From: AWTP1-18 sp036504515
GTDB taxonomy: Bacteria > Pseudomonadota > Gammaproteobacteria > Burkholderiales > Rhodocyclaceae
DNA: 64,000 bases
Direction of reading: 5' to 3'
Assembly: GCA_036504515.1 (NCBI GenBank)
Contig: DASXVA010000009.1
Coordinates: forward strand, 490,942 to 554,941
The notes beneath the pieces were generated by a model that did not search any database, was not told the origin of the DNA, and saw only the letters and a program-made list of their open reading frames with translations. The translations under genes were made by a program, and so were the position numbers. Within the stretch, counting starts at the first letter, position 1; the number at the start of each line of letters is the position of its first letter. Positions 35,227 through 44,308 of this stretch are shown in pieces.

Positions 35227-35853
35227 ATGTCGCAATTTTTTACGTTACACCCCGAACAGCCCCAGCTTCGTCTCATCAAACAGGCTGCTGATATCGTCCG
35301 CAAAGGCGGATTGATCGCCTTTCCCACCGATGCTGCCTATGCATTGGGAGGCCACACGGGGGATGCATCCCTGCTGGACCGCATCCGCCGCATCCGCGAT
35401 GTAGATGAACGGCATCTTTTTACCTTGATGTGTCGGGATTTGTCCGAAATCGCCACCTATGCACGGGTGGACAACACTCAGTACCGACTGCTCAAGGCCA
35501 CCACACCAGGACCTTACACCTTCATTCTGGAAGGCACCAAGGAACTGCCGCGCCGGGTTCTGCACCCCAAACGCAAGACCATTGGCCTGCGAGTACCTGA
35601 CCATCCTCTCGTTAAAGCGTTGCTGGACGAGTTGAATGAACCGCTGCTGGTCTCCACCCTGATACTGCCCGGCGATGAATTCCCCTTGGCCGACGTGGAA
35701 GAAATCCGCGAACGTATGGAAAAACAGGTGGATTTGGTGATTGAATGCGGTGGTTGCGGCACCGAAATGACGACCGTGATCAACTTGGCTGACGGTTCCA
35801 CCGAATTGATCCGGCAAGGCCTCGGCCCCCTGGCACCGTTGGGCCTTGGTTAA
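35227..35853 (+). CDS. yciO: YciO: Sua5/YrdC-family protein
   Basis: The 208-residue protein belongs to the YrdC/Sua5 fold: KGGLIAFPTDAAYALG (about 28-43) corresponds to the ATP/threonylcarbamate pocket, followed by RHLFTLMCRDLSEIATYA, PGPYTFIL and KTIGLRVPDHP. The family relative TsaC makes threonylcarbamoyl-AMP for tRNA t6A. YciO is a weaker paralogue whose role is less certain. Its pairing with rnm is conserved and suggests an RNA-related role. Confidence 0.9.
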   Translation: MSQFFTLHPEQPQLRLIKQAADIVRKGGLIAFPTDAAYALGGHTGDASLLDRIRRIRDVDERHLFTLMCRDLSEIATYARVDNTQYRLLKATTPGPYTFILEGTKELPRRVLHPKRKTIGLRVPDHPLVKALLDELNEPLLVSTLILPGDEFPLADVEEIRERMEKQVDLVIECGGCGTEMTTVINLADGSTELIRQGLGPLAPLGLG

Positions 35854-35900
35854 AGCCGGCTCACTAAAAATCACCCTCTGGTAGAATCCACACCCATTCC

Positions 35901-36542
35901 ATGGATAGTCTGATTCAGACCCTGGCCATATCGATCCTGCCGGTGGTCTTTGCCATCACCTTGCATGAAGCAGCCCATGGCTATGCAGCAAAACGTTTTG
36001 GCGACAACACGGCATGGCTGCTCGGACGTATCAGCCTAAATCCAATCAGGCACATTGATCCGATCGGGACCGTCCTTGTCCCCTTGGTATCGTATTTGGT
36101 TGGCGGCATCCTGTTTGGCTGGGCCAAGCCGGTACCGGTGAATTTCGGCCGGTTGCGGCATCCCAAGAAAGACATGTTCTGGGTTGCTGCAGCTGGACCA
36201 GCAGCCAACCTGGTGATGGCGTTGGGTTGGGCCTTGCTGTTGAAGCTGTCCATTACGTTGCCCGATTTTGCTTATAACGATGCGTTGGCAGAAATGGCGC
36301 GGGTTGGCATCAATATCAACGGGGTATTGATGATTCTTAACCTGCTGCCCCTGCCGCCCCTGGATGGCGGTCGCATCATGGTAAGTCTGCTGCCCGTCAA
36401 GGCAGCCCTGAAGTTTGCGCAACTGGAGCGTTACGGCATGTTCATCCTGCTAGGTCTGCTGTTTTTCGGCGGCCTTGACCTGATCATCCGACCGCTGCTG
36501 AGATTGTTTTTCACTTTGATAATGAGTCTTTTCGGCTTCTAA
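35901..36542 (+). CDS. Site-2 protease family (M50) membrane protein
   Basis: The 213-residue membrane protein has zinc motif HEAAH (His22, Glu23, His26) in the first transmembrane helix and the conserved LNLLPLPPLDGGRI with the metal-binding Asp in the last core helices. It lacks a PDZ domain and so is of the short YwhC/Rip3-like class rather than RseP. It probably cleaves substrates within the membrane; the target is unknown. It sits in the common rnm-yciO-S2P-trpS-scpA cluster. Confidence 0.9.
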   Translation: MDSLIQTLAISILPVVFAITLHEAAHGYAAKRFGDNTAWLLGRISLNPIRHIDPIGTVLVPLVSYLVGGILFGWAKPVPVNFGRLRHPKKDMFWVAAAGPAANLVMALGWALLLKLSITLPDFAYNDALAEMARVGININGVLMILNLLPLPPLDGGRIMVSLLPVKAALKFAQLERYGMFILLGLLFFGGLDLIIRPLLRLFFTLIMSLFGF

Positions 36543-36546
36543 CGAC

Positions 36547-37749
36547 ATGTACGCAGAACGAGTTCTTTCCGGCATGCGGCCTACGGGCCGCCTCCATCTT
36601 GGGCACTACCATGGTGTACTCAAGAACTGGGTCAAACTCCAGCACGAATACCCCTGTCTCTTCTTCGTGGCCGACTGGCATGCCCTCACCACTGCCTACG
36701 ATGAGCCCGGCACCATTGCCGAAAATACAAAAGGATTGATCATCGACTGGCTGGCGGCTGGCGTTGATCCCTCCCAAGCGACGCTGTTCATCCAGTCAAA
36801 GGTACTGGAACATGCGGAGCTGCATCTGCTGCTGTCCATGACCACGCCTCTGGGCTGGCTGGAGCGGGTACCCACCTACAAGGATCAGCAGGAAAAACTG
36901 TCCCACAAGGATTTGTCCACCTACGGTTTCCTCGGTTACCCGCTGCTGATGAGCGCTGACATCCTGATCTACCGGGCAGACAAGGTACCAGTGGGTGAGG
37001 ACCAGTTGCCCCATATCGAATTCACCCGGGAGCTGGCCCGTCGCTTCAACCACATGTATGGCCGGGAACCCGGCTATGAAGAAAAAGCCAAGGAAGCCGT
37101 AAAGAAACTGGGCTCCAAACGGGCCAAGCTCTACGAAGAACTGCGCACCCGATACCAGGAAAAGGGCGAAGAAGATGCCATCGAGCAAGCCCACGCGCTG
37201 CTCAACGATACCCAGAACCTGTCCATGGGCGATCGGGAACGTCTGTTCGGCTATCTGGAGGGCGGTGGCAAGATGATTCTGGCCGAACCCGGCGCCTTGC
37301 TGACCGAAGCCTCCCGCATGCCCGGCCTGGACGGTCAGAAGATGTCCAAGTCCTATGGCAATACCATTGCCTTGCGGGAGGATGAAGAATCCATCCGCAA
37401 GAAAATCCGTGGCATGCAAACTGACACCAACCGGGTACGCCGTACCGATCCTGGTGATCCTGACCGTTGCCCGGTCTGGCAATTCCATATCATCTACTCC
37501 GACGCGGCGACCCAGCAATGGGTTCAAGAAGGCTGCCGGAGCGCCGGTATCGGCTGTATCGACTGCAAACAGCCGGTAATCGAAGGCGTACTGAAGGAAC
37601 AGGAACCCATGCGGGAACGTGCCCGCATGTACGAAGAAGATCCTCAGTTAGTGAAAAACATCGTCGCCGACGGCTGCGAAAAAGCCCGCAAGCTGGCCCA
37701 GGAAACCATGCGCGATGTCCGCGAAGCCATGGGCCTGGACTACAACTGA
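36547..37749 (+). CDS. trpS: Tryptophanyl-tRNA synthetase
   Basis: The 400-residue enzyme has the class I signature PTGRLHLGHYHG (12-23; HIGH-type GHYH) and the KMSKS loop QKMSKSYGN (KMSKS at 265-269), with Trp-pocket residues in the Rossmann fold. It is longer than E. coli TrpRS (334) because of an inserted segment at about 172-245 between the two motifs, which is normal for the betaproteobacterial 400-residue form. It charges tRNA-Trp. It lies 4 bases after the S2P gene. Confidence 0.95.
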   Translation: MYAERVLSGMRPTGRLHLGHYHGVLKNWVKLQHEYPCLFFVADWHALTTAYDEPGTIAENTKGLIIDWLAAGVDPSQATLFIQSKVLEHAELHLLLSMTTPLGWLERVPTYKDQQEKLSHKDLSTYGFLGYPLLMSADILIYRADKVPVGEDQLPHIEFTRELARRFNHMYGREPGYEEKAKEAVKKLGSKRAKLYEELRTRYQEKGEEDAIEQAHALLNDTQNLSMGDRERLFGYLEGGGKMILAEPGALLTEASRMPGLDGQKMSKSYGNTIALREDEESIRKKIRGMQTDTNRVRRTDPGDPDRCPVWQFHIIYSDAATQQWVQEGCRSAGIGCIDCKQPVIEGVLKEQEPMRERARMYEEDPQLVKNIVADGCEKARKLAQETMRDVREAMGLDYN

Positions 37750-37772
37750 TCGCATAACGACCAACGGAATCC

Positions 37773-38663
37773 GTGACAGAAATAACCGTCATTACCGGCA
37801 CTGAAGGGGAGGGCGTTACGCTGCCTTCGGAAGTGCTGCTCGCCCAGCCTGATGCCGTTTTGGCGGCAGCGGAAGTCCATGTTCATGGCCCCCGGGTCTA
37901 TGGCGAGCTAATGACGGAAATGCCCCGGGATCTCTATATCCCGCCGGATGCGCTGGAAATCATCCTGGATTCCTTTGAAGGCCCCCTGGACCTTCTGCTT
38001 TACCTGATCCGCAAGGCGAATGTGAATGTGCTCGACATTCCCATGGCGCCCCTGACATTGCAATACCTCAAGTACGTGGATGCCATGCAGCGGAGCAACC
38101 TCGAACTGGCCGCCGAATACCTGCTGATGGCCGCCATGCTGATTGAAATCAAATCACGCATGCTGCTGCCGAGGCCGCCAAAAGCCGATACTGGTGAAGT
38201 GGAAGATCCCCGCGCTGAACTGGTCCGGCGTCTGCTTGAATACGAACAGATGAAGGCCGCCGGCGTCAAACTGAATGAAATCCCCCAGGCCGGGCGGGAT
38301 TTCGAGTGGATTACCGTCTGGGTTGCCGACAAGGTGGTGGAACGCCAACCCGATGTCAGCCTGCACGACCTGCAAGTGGCCTGGCTGGCCCTGATGAAAC
38401 AGGCCAAGGTTACCCAGCACCACAAGATCAAGCGCGAAGAACTGTCGGTGCGGGAGTTCATGACCAATATCCTGCGCATTCTGCAAGGCCGCAATTTCGT
38501 TGTGTTTGAAGATCTCTTCGACCCTAGCGCCGGTGCCCAGTCCCTGGTGGTGAGTTTTCTCGCCATTCTTGAACTGGCCCGGGAAAGTCTGGTGGAAATC
38601 ACCCAGGCCGAAGTACTGGCCCCCATTTACGTAAGAGCCGCGGATGGAACTCTACAAGCCTGA
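37773..38663 (+). CDS. scpA: Segregation and condensation protein A
   Basis: The 296-residue kleisin has the ScpA N-terminal motif LDSFEGPLDLLLYLIRKANV (about 69-88) and the conserved AAEYLLMAAMLIEIKSRMLLP (trimmed). It bridges SMC heads in the SMC-ScpAB condensin-like complex. The start GTG at 37773 adds about 47 residues before MTEMPRDLY; that ATG (about 37911) is an alternative. It overlaps scpB by 20 bases, the usual coupling. Confidence 0.9.
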   Translation: MTEITVITGTEGEGVTLPSEVLLAQPDAVLAAAEVHVHGPRVYGELMTEMPRDLYIPPDALEIILDSFEGPLDLLLYLIRKANVNVLDIPMAPLTLQYLKYVDAMQRSNLELAAEYLLMAAMLIEIKSRMLLPRPPKADTGEVEDPRAELVRRLLEYEQMKAAGVKLNEIPQAGRDFEWITVWVADKVVERQPDVSLHDLQVAWLALMKQAKVTQHHKIKREELSVREFMTNILRILQGRNFVVFEDLFDPSAGAQSLVVSFLAILELARESLVEITQAEVLAPIYVRAADGTLQA

Positions 38664-39279
38664 AGACTTCAAGCGCGTACTAGAAACCGCGCTCCTGGTA
38701 GCCCCAGAGCCTATAACCCTGTCTGACCTGAAAAAACTGTTCATTCAGGAGTTTGACGACGATACTTGGCGTACACTGCTGGACGATCTTCGCAGAGACT
38801 GGGCCAACCGGGGCATCGAGCTGGTGCAACTGGCAACCGGCTGGCGCTTTCAGACCCGGCCCGAATACCAGGAATACCTGGACCGGCTGAAGAACGAAAA
38901 ACCTCCAAAGTATTCCCGGGCCGTGATGGAAACTCTTGCCATCATTGCCTATCGCCAACCCGTGACTCGAGGTGACATCGAGGATATTCGCGGCGTGGCC
39001 GTATCACCCAATGTGCTCAAGACCCTGGAGTCTCGAGACTGGATCGACACCGTGGGACACCGGGATGCACCCGGACGCCCCGCACTCTATGCAACCACAA
39101 AGAAGTTCCTGGACGACCTGGGGCTGCGCAGTCTTTCTGAACTGCCGCCCCTGACCGAAATTGAAAGGGTTATGGACCTTGGAGACACCCCGTCCCCCCC
39201 GCAAGCGGACCCCGTTCCGCCGCCCGAAGAATCGCAACAACAACCCGAACCCGGGCCAGACCTCCTCTCCTTCACCTGA
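38644..39279 (+). CDS. scpB: Segregation and condensation protein B
   Basis: The 211-residue protein has two winged-helix domains with the ScpB motif AVMETLAIIAYRQPVTRGDI (about 98-117) and RPALYATTKKFLDDLGL. It is the KITE partner of ScpA in chromosome segregation. The start overlaps the scpA stop. The last about 40 residues are Pro/Glu-rich and are encoded over the start of rluB in another frame. Translation is probably coupled across the three genes. Confidence 0.92.
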   Translation: MELYKPEDFKRVLETALLVAPEPITLSDLKKLFIQEFDDDTWRTLLDDLRRDWANRGIELVQLATGWRFQTRPEYQEYLDRLKNEKPPKYSRAVMETLAIIAYRQPVTRGDIEDIRGVAVSPNVLKTLESRDWIDTVGHRDAPGRPALYATTKKFLDDLGLRSLSELPPLTEIERVMDLGDTPSPPQADPVPPPEESQQQPEPGPDLLSFT

Positions 39280-40513
39280 AGGCTCTTCCGGCGAAGGTGG
39301 TGAAAACCAACACGCCCAGGTAGCCGGTGGAGAAGGTAACGGAGCAGCTAATCCCGGTGCGAGCCGTCCTCCCCGCGGACCACGCCCGCCTCGTCCTCAA
39401 GGACTGGGGCAAGGGCAGGGCCAGGGACAAGGCCGTGGTCGCCGTCCCCAGCGGGGCCCTCGGCCTCAGCAAGCGGGTGGTCAGCCTGGTGCTGAAGGTG
39501 AAGCCACGGGCGGTGAAGTAGACGGTAATCGTGCCCCCCGCCCGAATCGCGGCGGCCCTGGCAATCCTCGTACGGGTGCAAAGCCCCCGCGCGGACCTCG
39601 CTCGCCTAACGGCCAGCCCGATGCAGCAGCAGGTCGCGGCCAAGGTAATCGTCCTGTTCGCCCCGGTGGTGGCAAGCCGGTTAAGCGCGGGCCCAAGCCT
39701 GAGCAATTTGGTGGCGGTTATGCCGGTGGCGCCTTCGATGATGAAGAGGGAGAAGCCCCCAAGCTGCACAAGGCCCTGGCTGATGCCGGCCACGGGTCCC
39801 GCCGCGAACTGGAAGAGTGGATCATTGCCGGCCGCGTCAGCGTAAACGGCATGCCAGCCCACGTCGGCCAGCGCATTACTCCGGCCGACAAGGTACGGGT
39901 TAACGGCAAGCTGGTTAACCTCAAGATGGGCCGTTCCCGCCTGCCCCGTGTGGTGCTGTATCACAAGCCCGAAGGCGAAATTGTGTCCCGGGACGATCCG
40001 GAAGGCCGTCCTACTGTTTTCGACAATCTGCCCAAAATCCGCGGCGGTCGCTGGATCACGGTGGGCCGACTGGACATCAACTCCTGTGGCCTGCTGGTAG
40101 CGACAAACAGTGGTGACTTGGCCAATCGGTTGATGCACCCCCGTTACGGGCTGGATCGGGAATACGCCGTCCGCATTCTTGGGGACCTCAATGAGGAAGC
40201 CATGGAAAAGCTCTACGACGGTATCGAATTGGAAGATGGTCCGGCTCGCTTCACCCACATTGAAGAAGCTGGGGGGGAGGGTGCCAATCGTTGGTACAAC
40301 ATCACCATCGCTGAAGGTCGTAATCGGGAAGTTCGTCGCATGTTCGATGCGGTCGGCGTTGTCGTTAGTCGCCTGATGCGCGTCCGTTACGGGCCCTTGC
40401 CCTTGCCACCGCAGCTGAAGCGCGGCCAGACCCGGGAACTGACTGAGACTGAAGTGAAGAGCCTGATTTCGGCACTCAAGCCAGTCAAGCGAACTGAGTT
40501 CGGCCCCGTCTGA
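39179..40513 (+). CDS. rluB: 23S rRNA pseudouridine-2605 synthase RluB with Arg/Gly/Pro-rich N-terminal extension
   Basis: The C-terminal 245 residues form a complete pseudouridine synthase: S4 domain (KLHKALADAGHGSRRELEEW), catalytic Asp in GRLDINSCGLLVATNSGDL and NREVRRMFDAVG. This fits RluB, which modifies U2605. About 200 preceding residues are low-complexity and Arg/Gly/Pro/Gln-rich and lie in the same frame. There is no ATG. The TTG at 39179 has AAAGGG 9 bases upstream and was preferred over TTG at 39161, so the gene starts inside scpB with a 101-base overlap. The N-terminus is the least certain part. Confidence 0.88.
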   Translation: METPRPPRKRTPFRRPKNRNNNPNPGQTSSPSPEGSSGEGGENQHAQVAGGEGNGAANPGASRPPRGPRPPRPQGLGQGQGQGQGRGRRPQRGPRPQQAGGQPGAEGEATGGEVDGNRAPRPNRGGPGNPRTGAKPPRGPRSPNGQPDAAAGRGQGNRPVRPGGGKPVKRGPKPEQFGGGYAGGAFDDEEGEAPKLHKALADAGHGSRRELEEWIIAGRVSVNGMPAHVGQRITPADKVRVNGKLVNLKMGRSRLPRVVLYHKPEGEIVSRDDPEGRPTVFDNLPKIRGGRWITVGRLDINSCGLLVATNSGDLANRLMHPRYGLDREYAVRILGDLNEEAMEKLYDGIELEDGPARFTHIEEAGGEGANRWYNITIAEGRNREVRRMFDAVGVVVSRLMRVRYGPLPLPPQLKRGQTRELTETEVKSLISALKPVKRTEFGPV

Positions 40514-40525
40514 GAGTGATTAAGC

Positions 40526-40564
40526 CCCAATAAAAAACCCGGCATTGCCGGGTTTTTTATTGGG
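40526..40564. terminator. Bidirectional intrinsic terminator between rluB and the MltD-like gene
   Basis: An 18-bp perfect stem runs CCC AAT AAAAAA CCCGGC (40526-40543), loop ATT, then GCCGGG TTTTTT ATT GGG (40547-40564). T tracts occur on both strands, so it can end both convergent genes. Confidence 0.92.
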
Positions 40565-40595
40565 AAAATCGTTGTTCGTCGCGACTGACAAATAC

Positions 40596-42251
40596 TTAGT
40601 GCTTGTGCCCTTTAACGGGCTTCTTGTCACTGTTGCCAGACTTGGTCGACGATTTACCTGCGGACTTGCTAGTGGTCTTTCCCGCTGCAGACTTTTTGCT
40701 TCCACCTGACGATTTAGCGGGGGTCGCCTTGGCCGAACTCTTCGCATTTTTATTGCCCTTTGCCGAATGATCCGGCTTTTCTGGCTTGCCATTCTTGGCC
40801 GACTTTTTGTCATTCTTGCTGCTGCTACGACCACCATGAACGTCACGCGTCTTGCCATGAGTGCTGCTGCGGACAACAGGAGCAGGCTCTTCTGGAGGTT
40901 GCGGCATTTGGGCCGCAATTTCGTTGGCTGCGGCAGGACTGGATGGAACCAATAAGGTCATACCAACGGTCGTTTTAGTCCGGGGGCCGATCCCGTTGAT
41001 CTGCTTCAGCCGCCCGGTGGTAATACCGAAGCGGGAAGCCACTGCATCCAGTTTTTCCTTGGCTTTGAGAGTCGTGGTTTTCCATAGGGACAGCGGTTTG
41101 TCCTGGCGCTCATGCTGTTCAAGATTAGCTTGGAATACCGATACCCGGTCTGCTGGCAAAACCAGGGAAGAGCTACCGTTATCCGGCATGATCGGGTGAC
41201 TGTAGGCCGGGTTGAGCGCCATAAACTCATCCAGTGGAATCTCCGCCAGCTTGGCGGCGGTTGCCACGTCCATCGTGGCCGGCATATCCACCGTATTAAA
41301 GTAGGGTTTGTTTGGAATGGGATCTAACCGAATACCAAACAGGGCCGGGTCAGCAATGATGTTTTTCAATGCTTGCAGCTTGGGCACGTAGTAACGCGTT
41401 TCCCCCGGCATGGTCAAGCTCAGATAATCCGTTGGCAGCCCTTTTGCCTGATTACGCGCTACAGCCTTGGCTACGGCATTTTCTCCCCAGTTATAGGAAG
41501 CCAAAGCCAGATGCCAATCGCCATTCATTTCGTAAATGGTTTGCAGATAATCCAGGGCGGCATTGGTCGAGGCAATGATGTCCCGCCGCTGATCCAACCA
41601 CCAGTTTTGCGTAAGGTTGTAGCTCTTTCCAGTTGAAGGAATGAACTGCCACATCCCCAGCGCTTTGGCGGGACTTTGGGCCAAGGGGTTGTAGGCGCTT
41701 TCCACCATGGGCAGCAGTGCCAATTCGGTCGGCAAACCGCGTCGTTCAAGCTCGGCAACGATGTGGTACAGATAACGGCGACTACGCTGGGTCATGACCT
41801 TCAACGCACCTGGCCGATTCAGGTAGTAGGCCTGCCGCTCCGCCACCAAAGGGCTATCCAGGTTAGGCATGGCAAAACCATTGCGAATGCGCTGCCATAG
41901 ATCAACAGGTGGGGCTGTCAGATCAATGGTGGCAATACGCGGAAAGTCTTCTTCAATCGGTGTCGGTTGAAGTCGTGGCGGCGTGGGTGTCATGCCCGGG
42001 GCAGAGGGACTGACCGACATAGGGCCAACAGGAGCCTCAGCATTAAGCGTCTGGCTCAAGCGCAAAGGAACTTCGCGTTCGTGGATGATCAGTTCTGCGG
42101 CAAAGGCTGGCTGCAGAAGGCTCATGGCAATACAGGCAGCAGAAAATAACCCTGAAGTCCGTAAGGAACAGGAAGCAAAAACCGGAGAAGTGAGAAGCGC
42201 ACGCAGGCGTGCGCGACACATAAGAAGCCTGCGACGCATAGTGGTCGGCAT
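40596..42251 (-). CDS. mltD: MltD-like membrane-bound lytic transglycosylase with basic C-terminal tail
   Basis: The product of about 551 residues has a long N-terminal signal-like region, then an SLT lysozyme-like domain with catalytic Glu184 in MVESAYNPLAQSPAKALGMW, and a LysM-type region (LDAVASRFGITTGRLKQING). It cleaves the peptidoglycan glycan strand. The last about 110 residues are Lys/Ser/Ala-rich (repeated SAK, SSK and KSA patterns), a basic disordered tail resembling histone H1. The start is ambiguous: TTG at 42278 overlaps the gloB stop (TTGA), while ATG at 42251 is the first ATG. Confidence 0.88.
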   Translation of the reverse strand: MPTTMRRRLLMCRARLRALLTSPVFASCSLRTSGLFSAACIAMSLLQPAFAAELIIHEREVPLRLSQTLNAEAPVGPMSVSPSAPGMTPTPPRLQPTPIEEDFPRIATIDLTAPPVDLWQRIRNGFAMPNLDSPLVAERQAYYLNRPGALKVMTQRSRRYLYHIVAELERRGLPTELALLPMVESAYNPLAQSPAKALGMWQFIPSTGKSYNLTQNWWLDQRRDIIASTNAALDYLQTIYEMNGDWHLALASYNWGENAVAKAVARNQAKGLPTDYLSLTMPGETRYYVPKLQALKNIIADPALFGIRLDPIPNKPYFNTVDMPATMDVATAAKLAEIPLDEFMALNPAYSHPIMPDNGSSSLVLPADRVSVFQANLEQHERQDKPLSLWKTTTLKAKEKLDAVASRFGITTGRLKQINGIGPRTKTTVGMTLLVPSSPAAANEIAAQMPQPPEEPAPVVRSSTHGKTRDVHGGRSSSKNDKKSAKNGKPEKPDHSAKGNKNAKSSAKATPAKSSGGSKKSAAGKTTSKSAGKSSTKSGNSDKKPVKGHKH

Positions 42252-42274
42252 GGTATCGGAGGGGCGTGGCTTGG

Positions 42275-43060
42275 TCAATTGACTGACGGCTTATAACCGT
42301 TACGCCACTCACGCAAAGCAGTAAAAATCTGGACCGGCGATGTCAGTGTTTCATCACCACGAAAGCGACGGGCGGCGCTAATCACCTCTGCCACGGCGGG
42401 GCGTAAAAAAACATTGGTTTCCAATTCAGCCCCCAACGTATCGGGAACGGTTGGAATCCCTGCAGAAATCTTTTCGCGCAAGCTCACAGCCCGGGCTTGT
42501 AGTTTTTCATTACCGGGCTCCACATCCAGAGCAAAAGGCAGATTCAGATAGGTGTACTCATGGGCACAGTAGACTTGGGTATCTGCCGGAAGGGCGGACA
42601 ACTGCGAAAGGGACTGCCACATCTGCTCGGGACTTCCCTCAAACAAGCGACCACAGCCCAAAGTAAACAAGGTATCGCCGCAGAACACCATGCCTGGGCG
42701 ATAATAAGAAAGATGACCCCGCGTATGACCTGGAACGGAAAGCACCTTGAAACTGCCTTCGGCATCAAAGCCGGGCAGGGCGATGGTTTCGCCACCATGC
42801 AATGGATGGGTGACGAAAGGAATTTCATCAACGGCAGGGCCAAAAACAGAGATGTTGCCAAGAGCGCACAAGTCAGCGGCGCCATCAATATGGTCGCCAT
42901 GGTGGTGAGTCAGCAAAATAGCCACCAGCCGGTCGCCACTTTGACTCAGATACTCGAGGACGGGCGCAGACTCACCGGGATCCACGACCGCCAGTTGTCC
43001 GTTATGGCGAAGACCCCAGATGTAATTATCAGTAAAGGCATGCAGACGTACGATTTCCAT
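42275..43060 (-). CDS. gloB: Hydroxyacylglutathione hydrolase (glyoxalase II)
   Basis: The 261-residue enzyme has the metallo-beta-lactamase motif THHHGDH (His52, His54, Asp56, His57) and the C-terminal glutathione-binding region (CAHEYTYLNLPFALDVEPGN). It hydrolyses S-lactoylglutathione in methylglyoxal detoxification. The ATG giving MEIVRLHAFTDNYIW was selected because family members begin with this strand. It is divergent from the yafS-like gene, in the conserved gloB-yafS-rnhA-dnaQ neighbourhood. Confidence 0.95.
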   Translation of the reverse strand: MEIVRLHAFTDNYIWGLRHNGQLAVVDPGESAPVLEYLSQSGDRLVAILLTHHHGDHIDGAADLCALGNISVFGPAVDEIPFVTHPLHGGETIALPGFDAEGSFKVLSVPGHTRGHLSYYRPGMVFCGDTLFTLGCGRLFEGSPEQMWQSLSQLSALPADTQVYCAHEYTYLNLPFALDVEPGNEKLQARAVSLREKISAGIPTVPDTLGAELETNVFLRPAVAEVISAARRFRGDETLTSPVQIFTALREWRNGYKPSVN

Positions 43061-43121
43061 GGGATCAACCTCTATGATTTTGCTCCCCCCATTCTCGCAG
43101 ACTTGGCAGTGAAGAACGCCC

Positions 43122-43862
43122 ATGCCCATTGAAGGCTTTCGCGACTGGCTGGAAACGCCCCAGGGGCAATACGTTCTGCACTGGGAGCAAAAGAAACATG
43201 ATCTGCTCCTGGCAGATGTCTTCGGCTTCAATGCTGTCCAGATTGGTCTGCCAGAAGTGGACTATCTGCACGCCAATCGTATGCCCTTCCGTTTCCGTTG
43301 CGGAGCTACCGGCCCCTTCCGCCATCCGGGAAAGGAGTCCTTGCTGACGGACCTGCATCACCTTCCCTTTGCCAGCAGCAGCATTGATCTCGTCGTGTTG
43401 CCTCACGCCCTTGAATTTGACGACAACCCTCACCAGATTCTGCGAGAAGTGGAACGTATTCTTGTCCCGGAAGGGCAGGTCGTCATCACCGGTTTCAATC
43501 CCTTCAGTCTCTGGGGTATCAAGCGTGCTTACCGACGACACAAGCAGCAAGCACCCTGGGCTGGTCGCTATATCAGCGTGCCTCGTCTCAAGGACTGGTT
43601 TGCTCTATTAGGATTTGAAACCCGTGCTGGCGCCTTCGGTTGCTATGCACCGCCTTTTGACCAAGCTAAATGGCTGCGTCGTTACTCATTCATGGAACCC
43701 GCCGGTGACCGTTGGTGGCCCTATGCTGGCGCTGTTTACATCATGCAGGCCATCAAACGACAGCACGGTATGCGGCTTATCACCCCTCTCTGGAGTGACC
43801 GCATGGCTCGCGCAAAGGCCCTTGTCTCCGTTGCTCAGAAAAACTCGAACACAGACTCATGA
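43122..43862 (+). CDS. yafS: YafS-like class I methyltransferase
   Basis: The 246-residue protein is a SAM-dependent methyltransferase of the type between gloB and rnhA in E. coli (YafS). It shows the SPFD-like segment ASSSIDLVVLPHALEFDDNP and the post-motif REVERILVPEGQVVITGFNP. The usual glycine-rich motif I is poorly preserved (EKKHDLLLADVFGFNAVQ), so SAM binding is inferred from family. The substrate is unknown. It is divergent from gloB and overlaps rnhA as ATGA. Confidence 0.85.
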   Translation: MPIEGFRDWLETPQGQYVLHWEQKKHDLLLADVFGFNAVQIGLPEVDYLHANRMPFRFRCGATGPFRHPGKESLLTDLHHLPFASSSIDLVVLPHALEFDDNPHQILREVERILVPEGQVVITGFNPFSLWGIKRAYRRHKQQAPWAGRYISVPRLKDWFALLGFETRAGAFGCYAPPFDQAKWLRRYSFMEPAGDRWWPYAGAVYIMQAIKRQHGMRLITPLWSDRMARAKALVSVAQKNSNTDS

Positions 43863-44308
43863 CTGAAAAAAATATCGACATTTACACCGACGGTGCCTGC
43901 AGCGGCAATCCTGGACCAGGCGGTTGGGGGGCACTCCTTCGTGCGGGAGCTAATGAAAAAGAGCTTTTCGGCGGCGAAGCTGACACTACCAATAACCGGA
44001 TGGAGTTGATGGCCGTCATTGAGGCCCTGAGAGCCCTGAAACGACCAGTCAAGGCCCGGGTTCACACAGACTCCCAGTATGTGCAAAAAGGGATCAGCGA
44101 GTGGATCAGCGGCTGGAAAAAGCGCGGCTGGAAAACCGCCGACAAGAAACCGGTAAAGAATGTCGACCTCTGGCAGGCACTCGATACTGAAGCCAGTCGC
44201 CATGAACTGGAATGGCTCTGGGTCCGGGGCCATAACGGCCATCCGGAAAACGAACGGGCCGATGCCCTGGCCCGACGTGGTGTTGAAAAAGTGAGAGGAG
44301 GGCGCTGA
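43859..44308 (+). CDS. rnhA: Ribonuclease HI
   Basis: The 149-residue enzyme begins with IDIYTDGACSGNPGPGGWG (Asp11), and shows NRMELMAVIEAL (Glu), HTDSQYV (Asp) and NERADALA (Asp), the four metal-binding acids, plus the basic handle IRGWKKRGWK-like segment. It cuts RNA in RNA-DNA hybrids. It starts in an ATGA overlap with yafS and its TGA overlaps the dnaQ ATG by one base. Confidence 0.96.
   Translation: MTEKNIDIYTDGACSGNPGPGGWGALLRAGANEKELFGGEADTTNNRMELMAVIEALRALKRPVKARVHTDSQYVQKGISEWISGWKKRGWKTADKKPVKNVDLWQALDTEASRHELEWLWVRGHNGHPENERADALARRGVEKVRGGR

Noticed and set aside
39272..40258. 328-codon frame opposite rluB
   Set aside because: Antisense of the Arg/Gly/Pro-rich extension and pseudouridine synthase; low-complexity composition without domains.
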